In this document: positions 42,886-53,626 of the stretch, piece by piece
Layout of the letters: the number at the start of each line of letters is the position of its first letter
How positions within the stretch are numbered: the first letter of the stretch is position 1
Assembly (NCBI GenBank): GCA_033675265.1
Contig: JAUJYZ010000902.1
Location: 111,267 to 175,266, forward strand
Source of the DNA: Actinostola sp. cb2023
Taxonomy: Eukaryota; Cnidaria; Anthozoa; Actiniaria; Actinostolidae
Direction: 5' to 3'
Length of the DNA: 64,000 bases
Program-made: the position numbers and the translations under genes
Notes under the pieces: model-generated
What the model was told of the DNA's origin: nothing
Database searches by the model: none
Seen by the model: the letters and a program-made list of their open reading frames with translations, nothing else

Positions 42886-44285
42886 ATGTCAGTGTGCGAG
42901 GATGTTCGCAAGTGGAAAGTACCAGAACTAAAACGGTGGCTGGCAGACCATGGTCAGAAGGTCAGTGGAGTGAAAGAAGAGCTGATTAAAAGAGTCGAAG
43001 GATGTCTTCATGACCACATTGAGAGCAATGATGAAAAAGATTTGCGCGAACAGGAGGAGAGAAAGCTCAGATTGGCGGAGAAGTTACGAACACCTCGAGA
43101 ACAGCTACCAAATCCCAAATCACTCTCACATTGGAGCAAAAACCTAGAATCTATCCCGGACATAGCATTCAAAGATTTACAAAACTATCTTGTTCTGGGC
43201 GCCTGCAGACATTATTCTGAAGAACAGATGGGTTGTCATCGTCAACTCAAGGCTTACACGTTTTTCAAAGACGGCCACGTCCAAGACATCGAAATGGAGA
43301 ACGTAAGCAATGATTGTAGCTACTGCTTTGTGAGGGCTAATGTGCTCCCTTCTATGAGGACCGACCTCGTATACAATGGCTGGGTATTAATCGCTAAGTC
43401 AACCGGATTCATTCATTCAGCTGATTGTAACTGTGCTGCTGGGTAAGTTTGTGAAAAAATGTATTTCGCTTTCTTTTTCTACGTGTATTGATAATTAAGT
43501 TGCACTTTTAACGTGCTTTGTATCTTACAGACTCGGGGAGGCATGTAACCACATCGCAGCGTTATTATTCGCTATTGAAGACTTCTGTAGAACTCAAAAA
43601 AAACAAAGTTTCTTGTACCTCTCTGCCATGTACATGGAACCAGCCAAGAAAACGAAAGCTAAGCCCACGCAGAATCGAAGATATGACTCCAGTCAAACAT
43701 ATTCACGGAAAAGAAGAAAGGAAAGTTGCTGTTCCTAAAGATGGAGTGTATACACCAAGTTCGAATGTCGATGGGGCACTATTTCTAGACTCTTTTCTTG
43801 GTTCTCTAGCTAGTGTAAATCCAGATGCTGCAATTTGTACTGTTTATAAACCAAGACCATTGTTTCAGCCAGAACACAACATTTCTGGTGACCTTAATGT
43901 AAGCAATTTCAAGGAAGTAGAAACAGAGGAAGCCGACTTTGATAGCATTGCTAAATCATACAACCCAACACCACTACATTCTATTCAGCATAGGGAATCA
44001 CTCAATGGAAACAATGTAGAAGAAGTAATACAAAATTATTTTGATTCCATGGTGATTGATCAACATGAAGCAGAACTCATTGAGGCATGCTCAAGGGGGC
44101 AAAATGAAAACCCAAAATGGAAACTAGCTAGAAAGGGAAGATTGACTGCTTCCATTATGGACACAGTATGCAAAAGGCGAGAGACAACTGCTCCGGACAA
44201 GTTAGTCTCTCTGATATTGCAGAATGAGCCTGAAAGGTGCCTAGACAATGTATCAGGAATTAAATGGGGAAGAGACTTTTAGCTA
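42886..44285 (+). pseudogene. SAP-SWIM-YqaJ nuclease gene, truncated
   Basis: Starting at 42,886: a SAP domain (WKVPELKRWLADHGQKVSG), a middle region (LVLGACRHYSEEQMGCHRQL) and a SWIM zinc finger split by an intron. CNCAAG is before the GTAAGT donor at 43,442, and LGEACNHIAALLFAIED follows acceptor CTTACAG (43,530). A frameshift in an A8 run near 43,600 then moves to CTSLPCTWNQPRKRKL. The frame runs on to RKGRLTASIMDTVCKRRE, the beginning of the YqaJ nuclease domain, and WGRDF just before a stop at 44,280. The catalytic Asp/Glu-x-Lys part is missing. YqaJ proteins are exonucleases that accompany ISL2EU transposases. Confidence 0.75.
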
Positions 44286-44584
44286 CTACAATGCTACAAC
44301 TCTAAAAATGAAATAATATTTATTTCAATGACATTGAGAAAAGTGAAAATATAAATATGGAAATATGAATATAGCATATGTGCTATATAAATAGAATATG
44401 ACTGTACAGCTAGATTATTAATATCATTAATTATTATTCAATGTATAAAATTAATTAGAAATTTCAATATTACAATATTGACACATTTGCATGCTGCACA
44501 TTTACATTAATAAGATTTGTGCTTTTTTTAGGAAATGTTAGTCAAATAATAATAATAATAATATATATTTCTTAAAAACGCACC
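44286..44584. other. AT-rich spacer
   Basis: No supported feature. The lost 3' half of the YqaJ gene would be expected here. Confidence 0.4.
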
Positions 44585-45010
44585 TAACGGGAGTCTCGAT
44601 GCTTTTTACAATATAAAATATGTATACTGAAAAAATCAATAACATGAACTATCTATATCTATATATAGCTAATTGCATAATCGTTGTCGGATTGAAAATC
44701 ATGAAAGCTATGACCAAAAGGAATTCTGGGAAATTAAAACTCTCAAATAACACTGTTAAATCATCGACCTTTTTATCCAGACTTGTAGGATCTTAGTTAA
44801 ATAGCTCATATATCTTCGAAACTACGAGAACATTGAATATATCTGCATGTAATGCAGGTCATGAACTGATTTCCCATCCATACTTGCGGTCTCAGCTTCT
44901 ATGATTTATGATTTTCAACCCGACAATGATTACCCCGGTATATGCAATTAGCTATATATGTGCAGAATAGAAGAGATGGTTATTGTCCAACAATGGACTC
45001 CCGGTAGAAG
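44585..45010. mobile_element. Foldback MITE
   Basis: ATAGCTAATTGCATAATCG near 44,665 and its near-inverse before 44,960 continue inward (TTGTCGGATTGAAAATCATG / ATGATTTTCAACCCGACAAT). A weaker outer pair (ACGGGAGTC / GACTCCCGGT) suggests the limits given. Confidence 0.6.
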
Positions 45011-45096
45011 GATCCACTAAAGGTTTCACATCAGCACTCCAAAAATTGAAGGGAGTGGGCCGGAGTAGCATATGAGACTTGAACTTACCATCCAAA

Positions 45097-45257
45097 TGAC
45101 TTTAATTATTACAAACGTGTCGACCCTTCGGTCTTCATCAGTGTAAAAATAATATGTACAAGGTTTAAAAAGAACGTTCTTTTTAAACCTTGTACATATT
45201 ATTTTTACACTGATGAAGACCGAAGGGTCGACACGTTTGTAATAAAGTCATTTGAAG
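45097..45257. repeat. Near-perfect palindrome with Penelope-type phrase
   Basis: From ATTACAAACGTGTCGACCCT to the centre AACGTT and back, more than 65 bases per arm match exactly. Outer AAATGACTTTA arms add more with a four-base indel. The arms hold 'GATGAAGACCGAAGGGTCGA', the phrase typical of Penelope-like terminal repeats, so this looks like two such repeats joined head to head. Confidence 0.85.
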
Positions 45258-45888
45258 GGTAAGAAGTCTCATGCTTATTTTATAACTCCACTCTCTTCAA
45301 TTCAATGTATATGTATATATAGGTATATGTATAATATATTACAAGATAGGGGGGGGGGGGTATTGACATTCATACCACAGTCTCAAACAATTTTTGCTTG
45401 AAGTGTGTACAGTACATATGTGTATACATGTATAGTTGTAAAAAGTTTTGTCATAGAGACATGGTTTTCATAAACCTGTGAAATACACTTTAGCATATTT
45501 AGCACTTCTTCACTCTAATTATTTTGTTTTCTATTGTGAATATTACACTCTAATTACCGTGTACACTAAATTGTTTCACGGGTTAATGTAAACCACTCTA
45601 ATGCAAATATTAGCCAATGTAAGATTAATGCATCTCTGTTATTTCTGATGCTTGTGTTTGTGCTTGTATATACTTCACCTTTAATCATCCAAGCTAGCAA
45701 TCTGTAACGTTAATAAATCACAACACAAAATATATGAAGAAAGTTTTGTGAGTTCCCTTACTTAAATTTCCAAAATGGGGCAAATTTCAATATTACAATT
45801 TAATAATAATAAAAATTTCTCTATTTGTTTCTTGTTGTGATTTAAATATGTGTACAAGGATTGGTCAGCCTGTGATCTTTCTGCATCT
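45258..45888. other. Non-coding spacer
   Basis: AT-rich with a short G tract near 45,350. No gene supported. Confidence 0.4.
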
Positions 45889-46245
45889 TTATCTTGCTAA
45901 AGGTGGCTCCAAATTTGTAAGGGCTGCACATATTAGAACAATATTGTTAGCATGATGCCATTCTGATGAGGGTATTACTCCTTGCAAAATTCTGAAGTTC
46001 TTAATTTGTTCCATTTTTCTCTCTACATGTATTCGCACAGATGCAATTCTTCTCGTCTCCTCAACTTGTTTTCTAGACATTTGTTTCTTTGATGATACTC
46101 TCTTAGGAAGGATATTTAGTGTGCACCCATAATCCTTTAAGAGTGAAGCAATGTCAAAACCTTTATCAGCCATAATGCACCACGCGAAATAGCGAAATTA
46201 TACTTCTTTACTCTTAGCGTAATGTTGCGTAAAGATATTCGAGAA

Positions 46246-46720
46246 GCTTTACGCTAGTGATTTAAAGACACGTAAAGACGCGTAAAGCTGTATTGTCGTA
46301 AAGCCAGCGTAAAGCCAGCGTAAAGACATCGTAATTTTCATCTTTACTTGAATGCGTAAAGCTACCATAAAGGTATCTTAAATGTCATATTTACACATCT
46401 ATAAGCAAGCGTAAATATTCATAAAGCTCTTCAAAAAGCTTTACGCTAATGATTTAAAGACACGTAAAGACGCGTAAAGCTGTACTGTCGTAAAGCCAGC
46501 GTAAAGCCAACGTAATTTTCATCTTTACTTGAATGCGTAAAGCTACCATAAAGGTATCTTAAATGTCATATTTACGCATCTATAAGCAAGCGTAAATATG
46601 CATAAAGCTCTTCAAAAAGCTTTACGCTAGTGATTTAAAGACGCGTAAAGCAGTGCTGTCGTAAAGCCAGCGTAAAGCCAACGTAATTTTCATCTTTACT
46701 CTCTCTGAAGGGTAATCATC
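46246..46720. repeat. ~185-bp subterminal repeat, 2.5 copies
   Basis: AAGCTTTACGCTAGTGATTT starts copies near 46,246, 46,437 and 46,617. Each is packed with CGTAAAG motifs in both orientations. It lies next to the left end of the 2.28-kb element. Confidence 0.85.
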
Positions 46721-47110
46721 ACCAACTCTAACTAGAAGTGATTGATCAGCACACATCAAGACGTTCCGAAAACTTTACTAAAATTGTCAAAACAAAAAAT
46801 ACGAAGTCGTGTGCCTTTCATCGCGATTTTCAAACGATTTATTTATTTTCGATATTATCCTGTAAATATCTATAGTTACGCAACCCTATACATAATAAAG
46901 ACGGGAATATTTTCTTCCGAGATGTTGTCTGAAGTTATTTTGAAGTAATATTTGAAGTTGGATACTGGCAGGCTGAATAACAACGCAAGAAACTGTTCTT
47001 CTACTGACCCCCTACCCCTAGCGGTCACGTGGCACGTGTGCAGTAGTGTGTGACCGATTTGAATTTTTGGCGGTCAACCGTCGGTCAACCGTTCTTCTTG
47101 ACACATCACA

Positions 47111-47188
47111 ATGGCGGACGGTTGTAAGCTGCTAGCGTCCAGGTTTATCTTTGGTTTCAAGCCTTTCACACGATTGTATACTCAAATA
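47111..47188 (+). other. Possible captured first exon
   Basis: ATGGCGGACGGTTGTAAGCT opens a 26-codon frame (ADGCKLLASRFIFGFKPF...) ending at a GTAAGTTT donor. Upstream is a CpG-rich block with GGTCACGTGGCACGTG and repeated GGTCAACCG. This resembles a promoter plus first exon of a cellular gene, possibly mitochondrial given the Arg/Phe-rich start. No matching second exon was found inside the element. Confidence 0.35.
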
Positions 47189-47974
47189 GGTAAGTTTCCT
47201 TGAGTTTCTATCTTTCTTTTAGTTTATCTAGACTCGAACTGTTTGCAAATGAACGTTTCGCTTCGATTGAAGTGTTGAATTCCTTCGGGAGTTCGATCGG
47301 TTCAAATACTCATGGACGCGTCATGCACGTTGTAGTCGATTTGTTCTATATCTTTATTGTCTTGTATTACTTCCTTGATGAATATAAATACTGAAACTTT
47401 CACAGGTATCGAAGTTATTGGCTTTTGAGAGTCACAAGACACAAGAGTCCTCATGAAACCGTCCTCATCACTTCCAACTCAGCACCTCCAACTCAGTTGA
47501 CCATGATTATTCGTTGTTTACCAAAGGATAGATTTCACAAGCTGGGTAATCTATAAATGACTGTCGTTTGAAATAGGTTAACTGTGATAATAATTTAGTT
47601 TGGTAGATAGTTATCAGTACGTTAGTGCTGTTTGATAGTTACTTTATATGGCTTGAGCCAAGCAATCGGAAATACGAATTGTTGATAGCTCAGCGTATTT
47701 GAGAAGACAGTTATAAATAACGATCTCGAAGTGTTCACGGTTCGATCAAGATTTAGTATTATTTGATGGGATTGGAAGTTACAGTTCATAAATCACAATA
47801 ATTGTAGATATTCTATCTTGTTACAAGAACATTTCCAATGCCAATAAATGGTTAAAACGCACTTGTGAACTATGAATGTTGTCAAGTTTATTTACTATAT
47901 TTATGAACCGCAATTACGTAACAAATAAAATGTGGAATTCTACAAAATTACGAGCGATTACATACAATATAAAG

Positions 47975-48205
47975 ATTTACGTACTCTACAAAGGTCGGGA
48001 TTACTCAGAATTACGCGCGATTTACGTACTCTATAAAGATCGAGATTACTCAGAATTACGCGCGATTTATGTACTCTATAAAGATCGGGATTACTCAGAA
48101 TTACGCGCGATTTATGTACTCTATAAAGATCGGGATTACTCAGAATTACGCGCGATTTACGTACTCTATAAAGATCGGGATTACACAGAATTACGCGCGA
48201 TTACG
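47975..48205. repeat. 45-bp tandem repeat, 5 copies
   Basis: The unit contains TTTACGTACTCTATAAAGAT and CAGAATTACGCGCGA. As 45 is a multiple of three, it gives a spurious repetitive open frame. It lies near the right end of the 2.28-kb element. Confidence 0.9.
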
Positions 48206-49459
48206 TAATCGTAAAGATCGGGATTACAGAAGAAATATCCAGCTTTACGGTTAACGTATTGGTTAGGTTTATTCCCCTTTACACTTCATCGTAAAGATGC
48301 TTAAATTTTACCGTTTCTCTCGCATTACGCTGAAGCGTAAAGACGTCGTAAAGACTAACTTTACGGGGCGTAAAGGAGTATAAATATTCTTAAAGCTAAG
48401 ATTTATATCGGCATTACGTCAACATTACTCTGATGTAATTTTGTTATTTCGTGTGGTGATGCTATCCCCTGGTTCCAAAAGATCAAGTAGTCCAGACTTC
48501 TTCACTATGTGATTGTCTGATACATGCCCTCCCCACAATTTTGACAGAAATGTCACTGAACCAGTAGGACTTATACCAACAAGTAACTTGAAGGTGTTGT
48601 GTGACTTGTAATTGGAATAGGTAAGGGCCTGATTAGTAAGTGATGATGGTCTCTCTATCAAAAATTCTGTGCAGTCCAAAATAATACGTGTACTGGGAAA
48701 CTTGAGAAATGAGGAAGGAAATTTCAATTTGATTTCCTCTTTACTTGGCCAGTATATTAAATGTTTGAAGTAAGTAGCTAAAAATCCATACCATGTAATT
48801 AATACTCTTGACACTGTATTCGTTGAAACATAAAATCTTTGAGCCAGGTCTTCAACCAGTAACCCCAGTCTCAGTCTCATCATCATTAACTCATCCTCCA
48901 GTCGCATTTTTCTCATAGGTCCTGGCTTTCTAGAGTCTTCATTTTGCAAATACGTTTTCTCTTTCAATGAGTCTTTTCCCCTCCAGTAGTTCAACTTCTG
49001 TGCTCCCCTGCTAACCGTATTGAAAATTAGCATCATTGTGCTGAAATTGATAATCCCTGTATAAAATTTAACTTTTTTGTCGTCCTCTTTTAAATCCTCG
49101 ATTGTGAGCTCGGGAAGTTTGGCATCTGTCCCTATCTCCCTTGTTTCCACACTAGTTGTCTGCGTAGATTGGTCACATGTAGTTTTGGGCGTACGTGACG
49201 AATAATCATATATTGTAGAGGGAGGTGTTGCGAAGTGAATGTAATCGTGAAAGTTATAGTTGACATTAGTGGCATTGCAACATTCGTCGAAAGCGTGCTC
49301 TTCCACCCTCTTTTGCTTTATAGCTACTGGCTCCTTGTTCTCTTTTGTTGATTTTGGGGGTTTTTCTTTTAAAGCAGCATACTTTTTCGGCAGGATTGTC
49401 GGGATAGGGCACCACGATTTAGGGCCTGACAGGAATCCCATGATTCCTCCAACTGTTAC

Positions 49460-50220
49460 ATGATTCAAAGAAAATCTGTCCAAGAACCATTACAACTCAT
49501 AAAAGAGAAGAAGCTCTGTTTCAATTGCCTGTATCCAGTTGGACCGAATCACACAAGTGCTACCTGTAAAATACCAGGATGCCTGATTGAGGGGTGTAAC
49601 AGGAAACACCACGTGCTGTTACATCGCGTACTTCCTGCAAATTCAGCTGACCACAAAGAAATGCAAGGCACGTCATCAAGTGAAGTTACGGCTCATTCAG
49701 GATTACTCACCGGATCCATAACAGCCAACATTGACAACCAAGAAAGATTATTGCCTACAGCCTTAGCCAAATTACACGCCAATGGCAAAGAGATCGTTAT
49801 CCGTGTATTAGTAGATTGTGGGAGCGATCATTCCTATATTAGAAAAGAAGTCGCAGAAGCTTTAAATCTGATATCAAATGGGACCGCCAAAGACCATGAC
49901 CATTTTCATGCACGGAGGACAGTCAAGAACAACCAAGGTCAAAAATGTCAACTTCCAAGTATCAGACATATTCAACAACAGTAAGAAAAGGATCAACTTA
50001 TCTGCATGGTCTGTAAGAGCTGTTTGCACTCCTCTAGAGCCAATCCAAGTCGACATAACCAGATACAAACATCTCAAAGGACTTAACCTCGCCGACCAAT
50101 TTCCAAGAAGAGAAGCCTCAACAATAGACGTATTGATTGGAGCGGATCAATGGAGCCAAGTTATACTAAATGGAATGAGAAAGGGCCCTTTGTCTACACC
50201 ATTTGCAATGAATTCCATTT
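49460..50220 (+). pseudogene. BEL/Pao gag C-terminus and protease
   Basis: The frame reads IKEKKLCFNCLYPVGPNHTS, then CKIPGCLIEGCNRKHHVLLH, the zinc knuckles of BEL gag. A retropepsin-like domain follows (IRVLVDCGSDHSYIRKEVAE, Asp-Cys-Gly). A frameshift near 49,880 leads to the second half (VNFQVSDIFNNSKKRINLSA, LNLADQFPRREASTIDVLIG). It stops in a T5 run at 50,218-50,222, and the next BEL codons are at 58,225 (FGWLLSGCAGG), so 8 kb is inserted here. Confidence 0.8.
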
Positions 50221-50222
50221 TT

Positions 50223-50255
50223 GTGGCTACTCTCCTTCGTAAGAAGAGTAGCCAC
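50223..50255. repeat. Helentron 5' hairpin
   Basis: An 11-bp perfect stem (GTGGCTACTCT at 50,223-50,233, inverted at 50,245-50,255) with an 11-base loop, directly at the junction with BEL sequence. Confidence 0.8.
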
Positions 50256-50824
50256 TATGTCATCGAGTGTGTTAGTAATGTCCGTAAGCAATCTTCGGAT
50301 AGTGTTCGGAACCGATTGATAAAATCGAACACTGGGCGACTAGAACAGCGACGATACCCGACGTTTCTCCGGTGGTATTCAATATGTCTTCGTAGGATTT
50401 TCGTGACTATCAGCTCTTTCGGCAGACTGGCCTTCGGCAGTTTCGGCAAGTTATCGGCTAATTTCGTGAATCTCGAGTGGTTGTCGACTTTTTTATCGAT
50501 TGGAAACGTTTGAGCGACGTCGTCTTCATTCCATGATAATTCCATGTGCTTTCTTCACGCGTTTGTTTGAAGGTAAGTTATTGCACATTATTTACTATGA
50601 TTCCATGCTATTTTGCATCAATAAGTAGACACAGCTCTCAAGCAATGTGTCAAGTGTTTCTTCGTACAAGTTTTTCTAGGGTTTTTGATGGTCTAAGGAC
50701 ATTATCCGGCCGAATGACGATGACTGAACCGAAGTGTTTGTTTGGCGTCCATGACGATCGATATGCATCCCAGCATCGCCTGGCGATCTATAACCCTTTC
50801 ATAGGGTCAAATAAATCCCTCACG

Positions 50825-50990
50825 GGATCAAATAATCTCAGCAATGAGATCCAAACAGTCTTTCGAGACTCTAATAATCTCAGCAATGAGATCAAACATG
50901 TCTTTCGAGACACTAGTAATTCCAGAAATGGAATCCAAACAGTCTTTCGAGACTCTAGTCATCTCAGCAATGAGATCCAAACTGTCATTA
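50825..50990. repeat. Coding minisatellite, 42 bp x 4
   Basis: Units of AATAATCTCAGCAATGAGAT plus CCAAACAGTCTTTCGAGACT encode (S)NNLSNEIQTVFRD four times. Each unit holds a small palindrome (CTCAGCAATGAG). Confidence 0.85.
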
Positions 50991-51159
50991 TGAGCAAAAA
51001 TCCCAACGATTCTAACTGTCATGAACAAACTAAACGAACACTTCAGATCAGATTCTGCATGCAAGCATTCATGAGAGCTGTGTCTAAATATGACATGAGT
51101 ACATTTTGTAAGCGTACCGATAATACTGTTGTTGATGATGTAAGCTTATGTATTACCCG

Positions 51160-51375
51160 GCGTACGCAATCGATGAAATCGATGACAATCGATGACAATC
51201 GATATCAATCGATATCAATTAATCGATTGATATCGGAAATCGATGAAACAAAAATCTGTGACCTTTGATCGATTGTCATCGATTGCCTTATGATTGATCG
51301 ATTGTTATCGATTGCCCTAAAATAGATCGATTTTCATCGATTTTCATCGATTGTTTTGTTTTGTTATCGATTGAT
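51160..51375. repeat. Left subterminal CGAT array
   Basis: Many copies of ATCGATT/AATCGAT in both orientations with 8-12 base spacing. The matching right array is 53,098-53,262. Confidence 0.85.
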
Positions 51376-51450
51376 AGTAAGTTCTATAGTTAGAAGTAAG
51401 GCTGAAGAAACTAGAGTAGGGAGTTTTTATTACATATAAGTCTTATATTT

Positions 51451-51753
51451 TAAGGAGAAACACTAGTGATATTAAACTACTACGTTTCGATGACATCCTG
51501 TCATCATTACGAAGTTAGATGAATAATGAGTAACAGATAGTGTTCAATGTTCAATAGTTATAAAAGAATTCAGTGTTATCTAAACAAATACTTTAGCACG
51601 GATGGAACATTGAACACTATTCTTATGTTCAAATTATGTAAATTTCGTACATAACTAATCTCTGTTACTCATTATTCATCTCACTTTACTTGATAATGAT
51701 GATAATGATCTTCGAAACGTAGCAGTTTAATATCACTAGTTTTTTTCTCCTTA
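51451..51753. mobile_element. Foldback MITE with Penelope-type phrase
   Basis: TAAGGAGAAACACTAGTGAT and its inverse end the unit. The arms include 'CTACGTTTCGATGACATC' and a shared GTTCAATGTTC / GAACATTGAAC pair. It is nested inside the 2.1-kb element. Confidence 0.7.
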
Positions 51754-51845
51754 ATTAAATTTCTAAAGTTACCCTTATAAGAATATATATTTTAACATTA
51801 ACATCAGTATTTTCTTCGTATAGTCACATAACTTGACGTCGTTTT

Positions 51846-52520
51846 TCAAGCTGTGATACTAAAATTGGTTTCATGTAAAAAGGGTGCCAGGTTTACACAA
51901 GCATACAGAAAACTTGTAAAATATAGATTTAAAGCTTGCAACAAGCACAGATAAACATAAATCAAACCCACCAAAGACACGATTAACACTTGTAGGACAA
52001 TCAAGAGTTCTGCTAACTGTAGCAAGGCTACGATGTCCAGAAAAATTCCCACTATTTCCATCAAGAAAAAAAGATGAATCAATATAAGTAAAAGAAAAAG
52101 TAATTTGTCTTTCTTATTGTCGTAATAATAAATAATTTTAGAAAACGTAAAGGGGTGGCCTATGTCCTTGGGCGAATGATCGCCGGATGGGCGACAAGAA
52201 CTGGTTGTTTCGCTATCACGATCTTGTGTAGTTGTTCTCGGCCTTTCGCTGCCAACGGTTTCCAAATTGTCCAGGGTCGTAGAGGTCTCTGTAGTGTTAT
52301 TTGCCGATTTCCTTGCTTCTTGTACTGCTTTGATCAAATCTGCTTTCTTACAGGTTTTGGCATAATTTATTCCCATTTCATCTAGCACTTCCTTCAGCAA
52401 ACGAACCGTCATGTCTTCTGCACATCCCTTTTTCAACTGCTCTCTTTCTTCGTCTCTGATTTTTCTCTCTTTCCTTTCTCTCTCTTTCTCCAATTCTTCC
52501 AGGACAGGTAACTGTTTCAT
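51846..52520 (-). CDS. SAP-like protein, possibly with membrane tail
   Basis: The N-terminus is a charged helix (EELEKERERKERKIRDEERE), followed by a SAP/HeH-type unit (MTVRLLKEVLDEMGINYAKT, CKKADLIKAVQEAR) and a Ser/Thr-rich linker. After about residue 130 the frame becomes very hydrophobic (LLFLLLILIHLFFLMEIVGI), which may be an unspliced intron, since AT-rich sequence begins there (near 52,140). SAP-like units bind DNA. As the only gene in the element it may be an accessory or captured protein. Not recognised further. Confidence 0.5.
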   Translation of the reverse strand: MKQLPVLEELEKERERKERKIRDEEREQLKKGCAEDMTVRLLKEVLDEMGINYAKTCKKADLIKAVQEARKSANNTTETSTTLDNLETVGSERPRTTTQDRDSETTSSCRPSGDHSPKDIGHPFTFSKIIYYYDNKKDKLLFLLLILIHLFFLMEIVGIFLDIVALLQLAELLIVLQVLIVSLVGLIYVYLCLLQALNLYFTSFLYACVNLAPFLHETNFSITA

Positions 52521-52777
52521 TTCCTCCTCTAAGTTTAGCTTTTAAAGGCCATTTTGATGCCGCATTTACAGTTCCAACTACTCTTATTATTCCCGATACA
52601 TCGCACCATAAGGAACAAATGGGGACTTATAATGCATGATTCCAACTTATTCACTGGTAAATTTTACTTGGTTGATTTTGAGCTGAGAAAGGGAGAATAA
52701 TCGCTTTTGCCACTCAAAATTAGGATCCCAAAATTAGTGCTAATCGAGATTCCCCAAAAACACGCATTTCACAATTA

Positions 52778-52991
52778 CAGTGTGGACACTCGAACCGTGA
52801 ACACTTCGAGTTTTTTTCTAACTTTTTTTTTTCTAACTTTCTATTGCCTCATAGCCTCTCAAATGGAGCATTAAGTTTAAATACACTTAGTGATCAAAAT
52901 GAATCATTTTTCTGATCAATTTGCTTAATTGATAATTTATATATATGTGTTAGAAAAAACCTAAGTGTTCACGGTTCGAGTGTCCATACTG
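52778..52991. mobile_element. Tc1/pogo-like MITE
   Basis: CAGTGTGGACACTCGAACCG and its inverse (one indel) are flanked by TA. The arms are about 33 bp. Part of the arm (AAGTGTTCACGGTTCGA) also occurs alone at 47,729. Confidence 0.8.
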
Positions 52992-53626
52992 TAATAGGTT
53001 ATAATGATTATTATTCAAAAGTCTAGGCTTATTTGACATTGTTCTTCCAATTCCTCACGAATAGTACAATAGAGGCCTTCTTTTTCTTGTACTGAACCTG
53101 ATAACAATCGATCGATGATCGATTTTCATCGATTGTCATTTTTCTTGTGTGACTATCGATTGGTGATCGATTGGCCAAAACCAATCGATATCAATCGATT
53201 AATTATATCGATTATGATCGATTGTTCGATTGGTTTTCCGATCATCGATTGTCATCGATTGCGTACGCCGGGGTATTAGTAAAGAAGATGTGGTAAATCA
53301 CACACATCAATGCATTCAAAATAGTAGATATTCTAGACCACATTCAAAAGTTGTAACTAATACATGTAGAGTCAGAGATAGAGAACCATCTAGGATTTCA
53401 TTAAGAAAAGTTATGCAATCATTGAAATGTAGAAAACTGAGAAGGAAGCATAAGAAAATGCTTAAAATGTCGATCCCTGTTTCATCTGTTTTGCATAGTA
53501 TTGCATCAAATTATAAACGGAATATTAGATATACTAAGAGACAAGACAGTTTCTACAGTAATTACATATATTTTATTAAAACTAAGAGATCAACAATGGC
53601 TTATAATGTGTCAGAAAAAAAAACAA

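Larger units (their letters stand above)
46175..48461. mobile_element. Harbinger-like non-autonomous element, 2,281 bp, TSD ATG
   Basis: The element is 46,178-48,458. Left end CACCACGCGAAATAGCGAAA and, on the other strand, right end CACCACACGAAATAACAAAA. ATG flanks both sides, a 3-bp duplication as in Harbinger/PIF elements (though those usually prefer TWA). Both flanks carry subterminal arrays rich in GTAAAG. It has no transposase. The middle (47.0-47.4 kb) carries a GC-rich block with an ATG and a splice donor that looks unlike the rest of the element. Confidence 0.85.
45889..49450 (-). pseudogene. DDE transposase (DDE_Tnp_4 type), split by a 2.28-kb insertion
   Basis: The minus-strand N-part (49,450-48,462) has a low-complexity region with CDQSTQTTSVETREIG. 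It is followed by a helical HTH-like segment (RLRLGLLVEDLAQRFYVSTN) and the first catalytic Asp in RIILDCTEFLIERPSSL. The homologous protein resumes at 46,174: MADKGFDIASLLKDYG gives the second Asp and HVERKMEQIKNFRIL the Glu. The two parts are separated by an element flanked by ATG on both sides. Taking out the element and one ATG leaves one continuous frame of about 445 codons. No other lesion is seen between 45,889 and 49,450. A THAP domain, usual in ISL2EU transposases, is absent at the N-terminus. Confidence 0.85.
41206..49460. mobile_element. ISL2EU-like DNA transposon inserted in BEL gag
   Basis: Boundaries are inferred from the break in gag (41,205/49,460). Inside, a SAP-SWIM-YqaJ nuclease gene on plus and a DDE transposase on minus face each other. 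That gene pair is the hallmark of ISL2EU elements (transposase plus YqaJ nuclease). I could not find clear inverted ends, and the transposase lacks an N-terminal THAP domain, so the right end may be truncated. Confidence 0.6.
51151..53278. mobile_element. 2.1-kb TIR element in the Helentron ORF, CGAT-rich ends
   Basis: The element is 51,156-53,273. The left end CCCGGCGTACGCAATCGATG is inverted at the right end (one extra C). TATTA flanks both sides; TA alone is also possible, because both readings restore the host frame. About 200 bases inside each end are arrays of ATCGATTG-type motifs. It carries a SAP-like gene on minus and two smaller MITEs, but no transposase I can recognise. Confidence 0.85.

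Noticed and set aside
47876..48254. 110-codon repetitive open frame
   Set aside because: Produced by a 45-bp tandem repeat whose length is a multiple of three; two frames are open at once, and it lies in a non-coding element end.
50255..50545. Minus-strand 96-codon frame
   Set aside because: No motif, and the opposite strand is equally open; not enough to call a gene.
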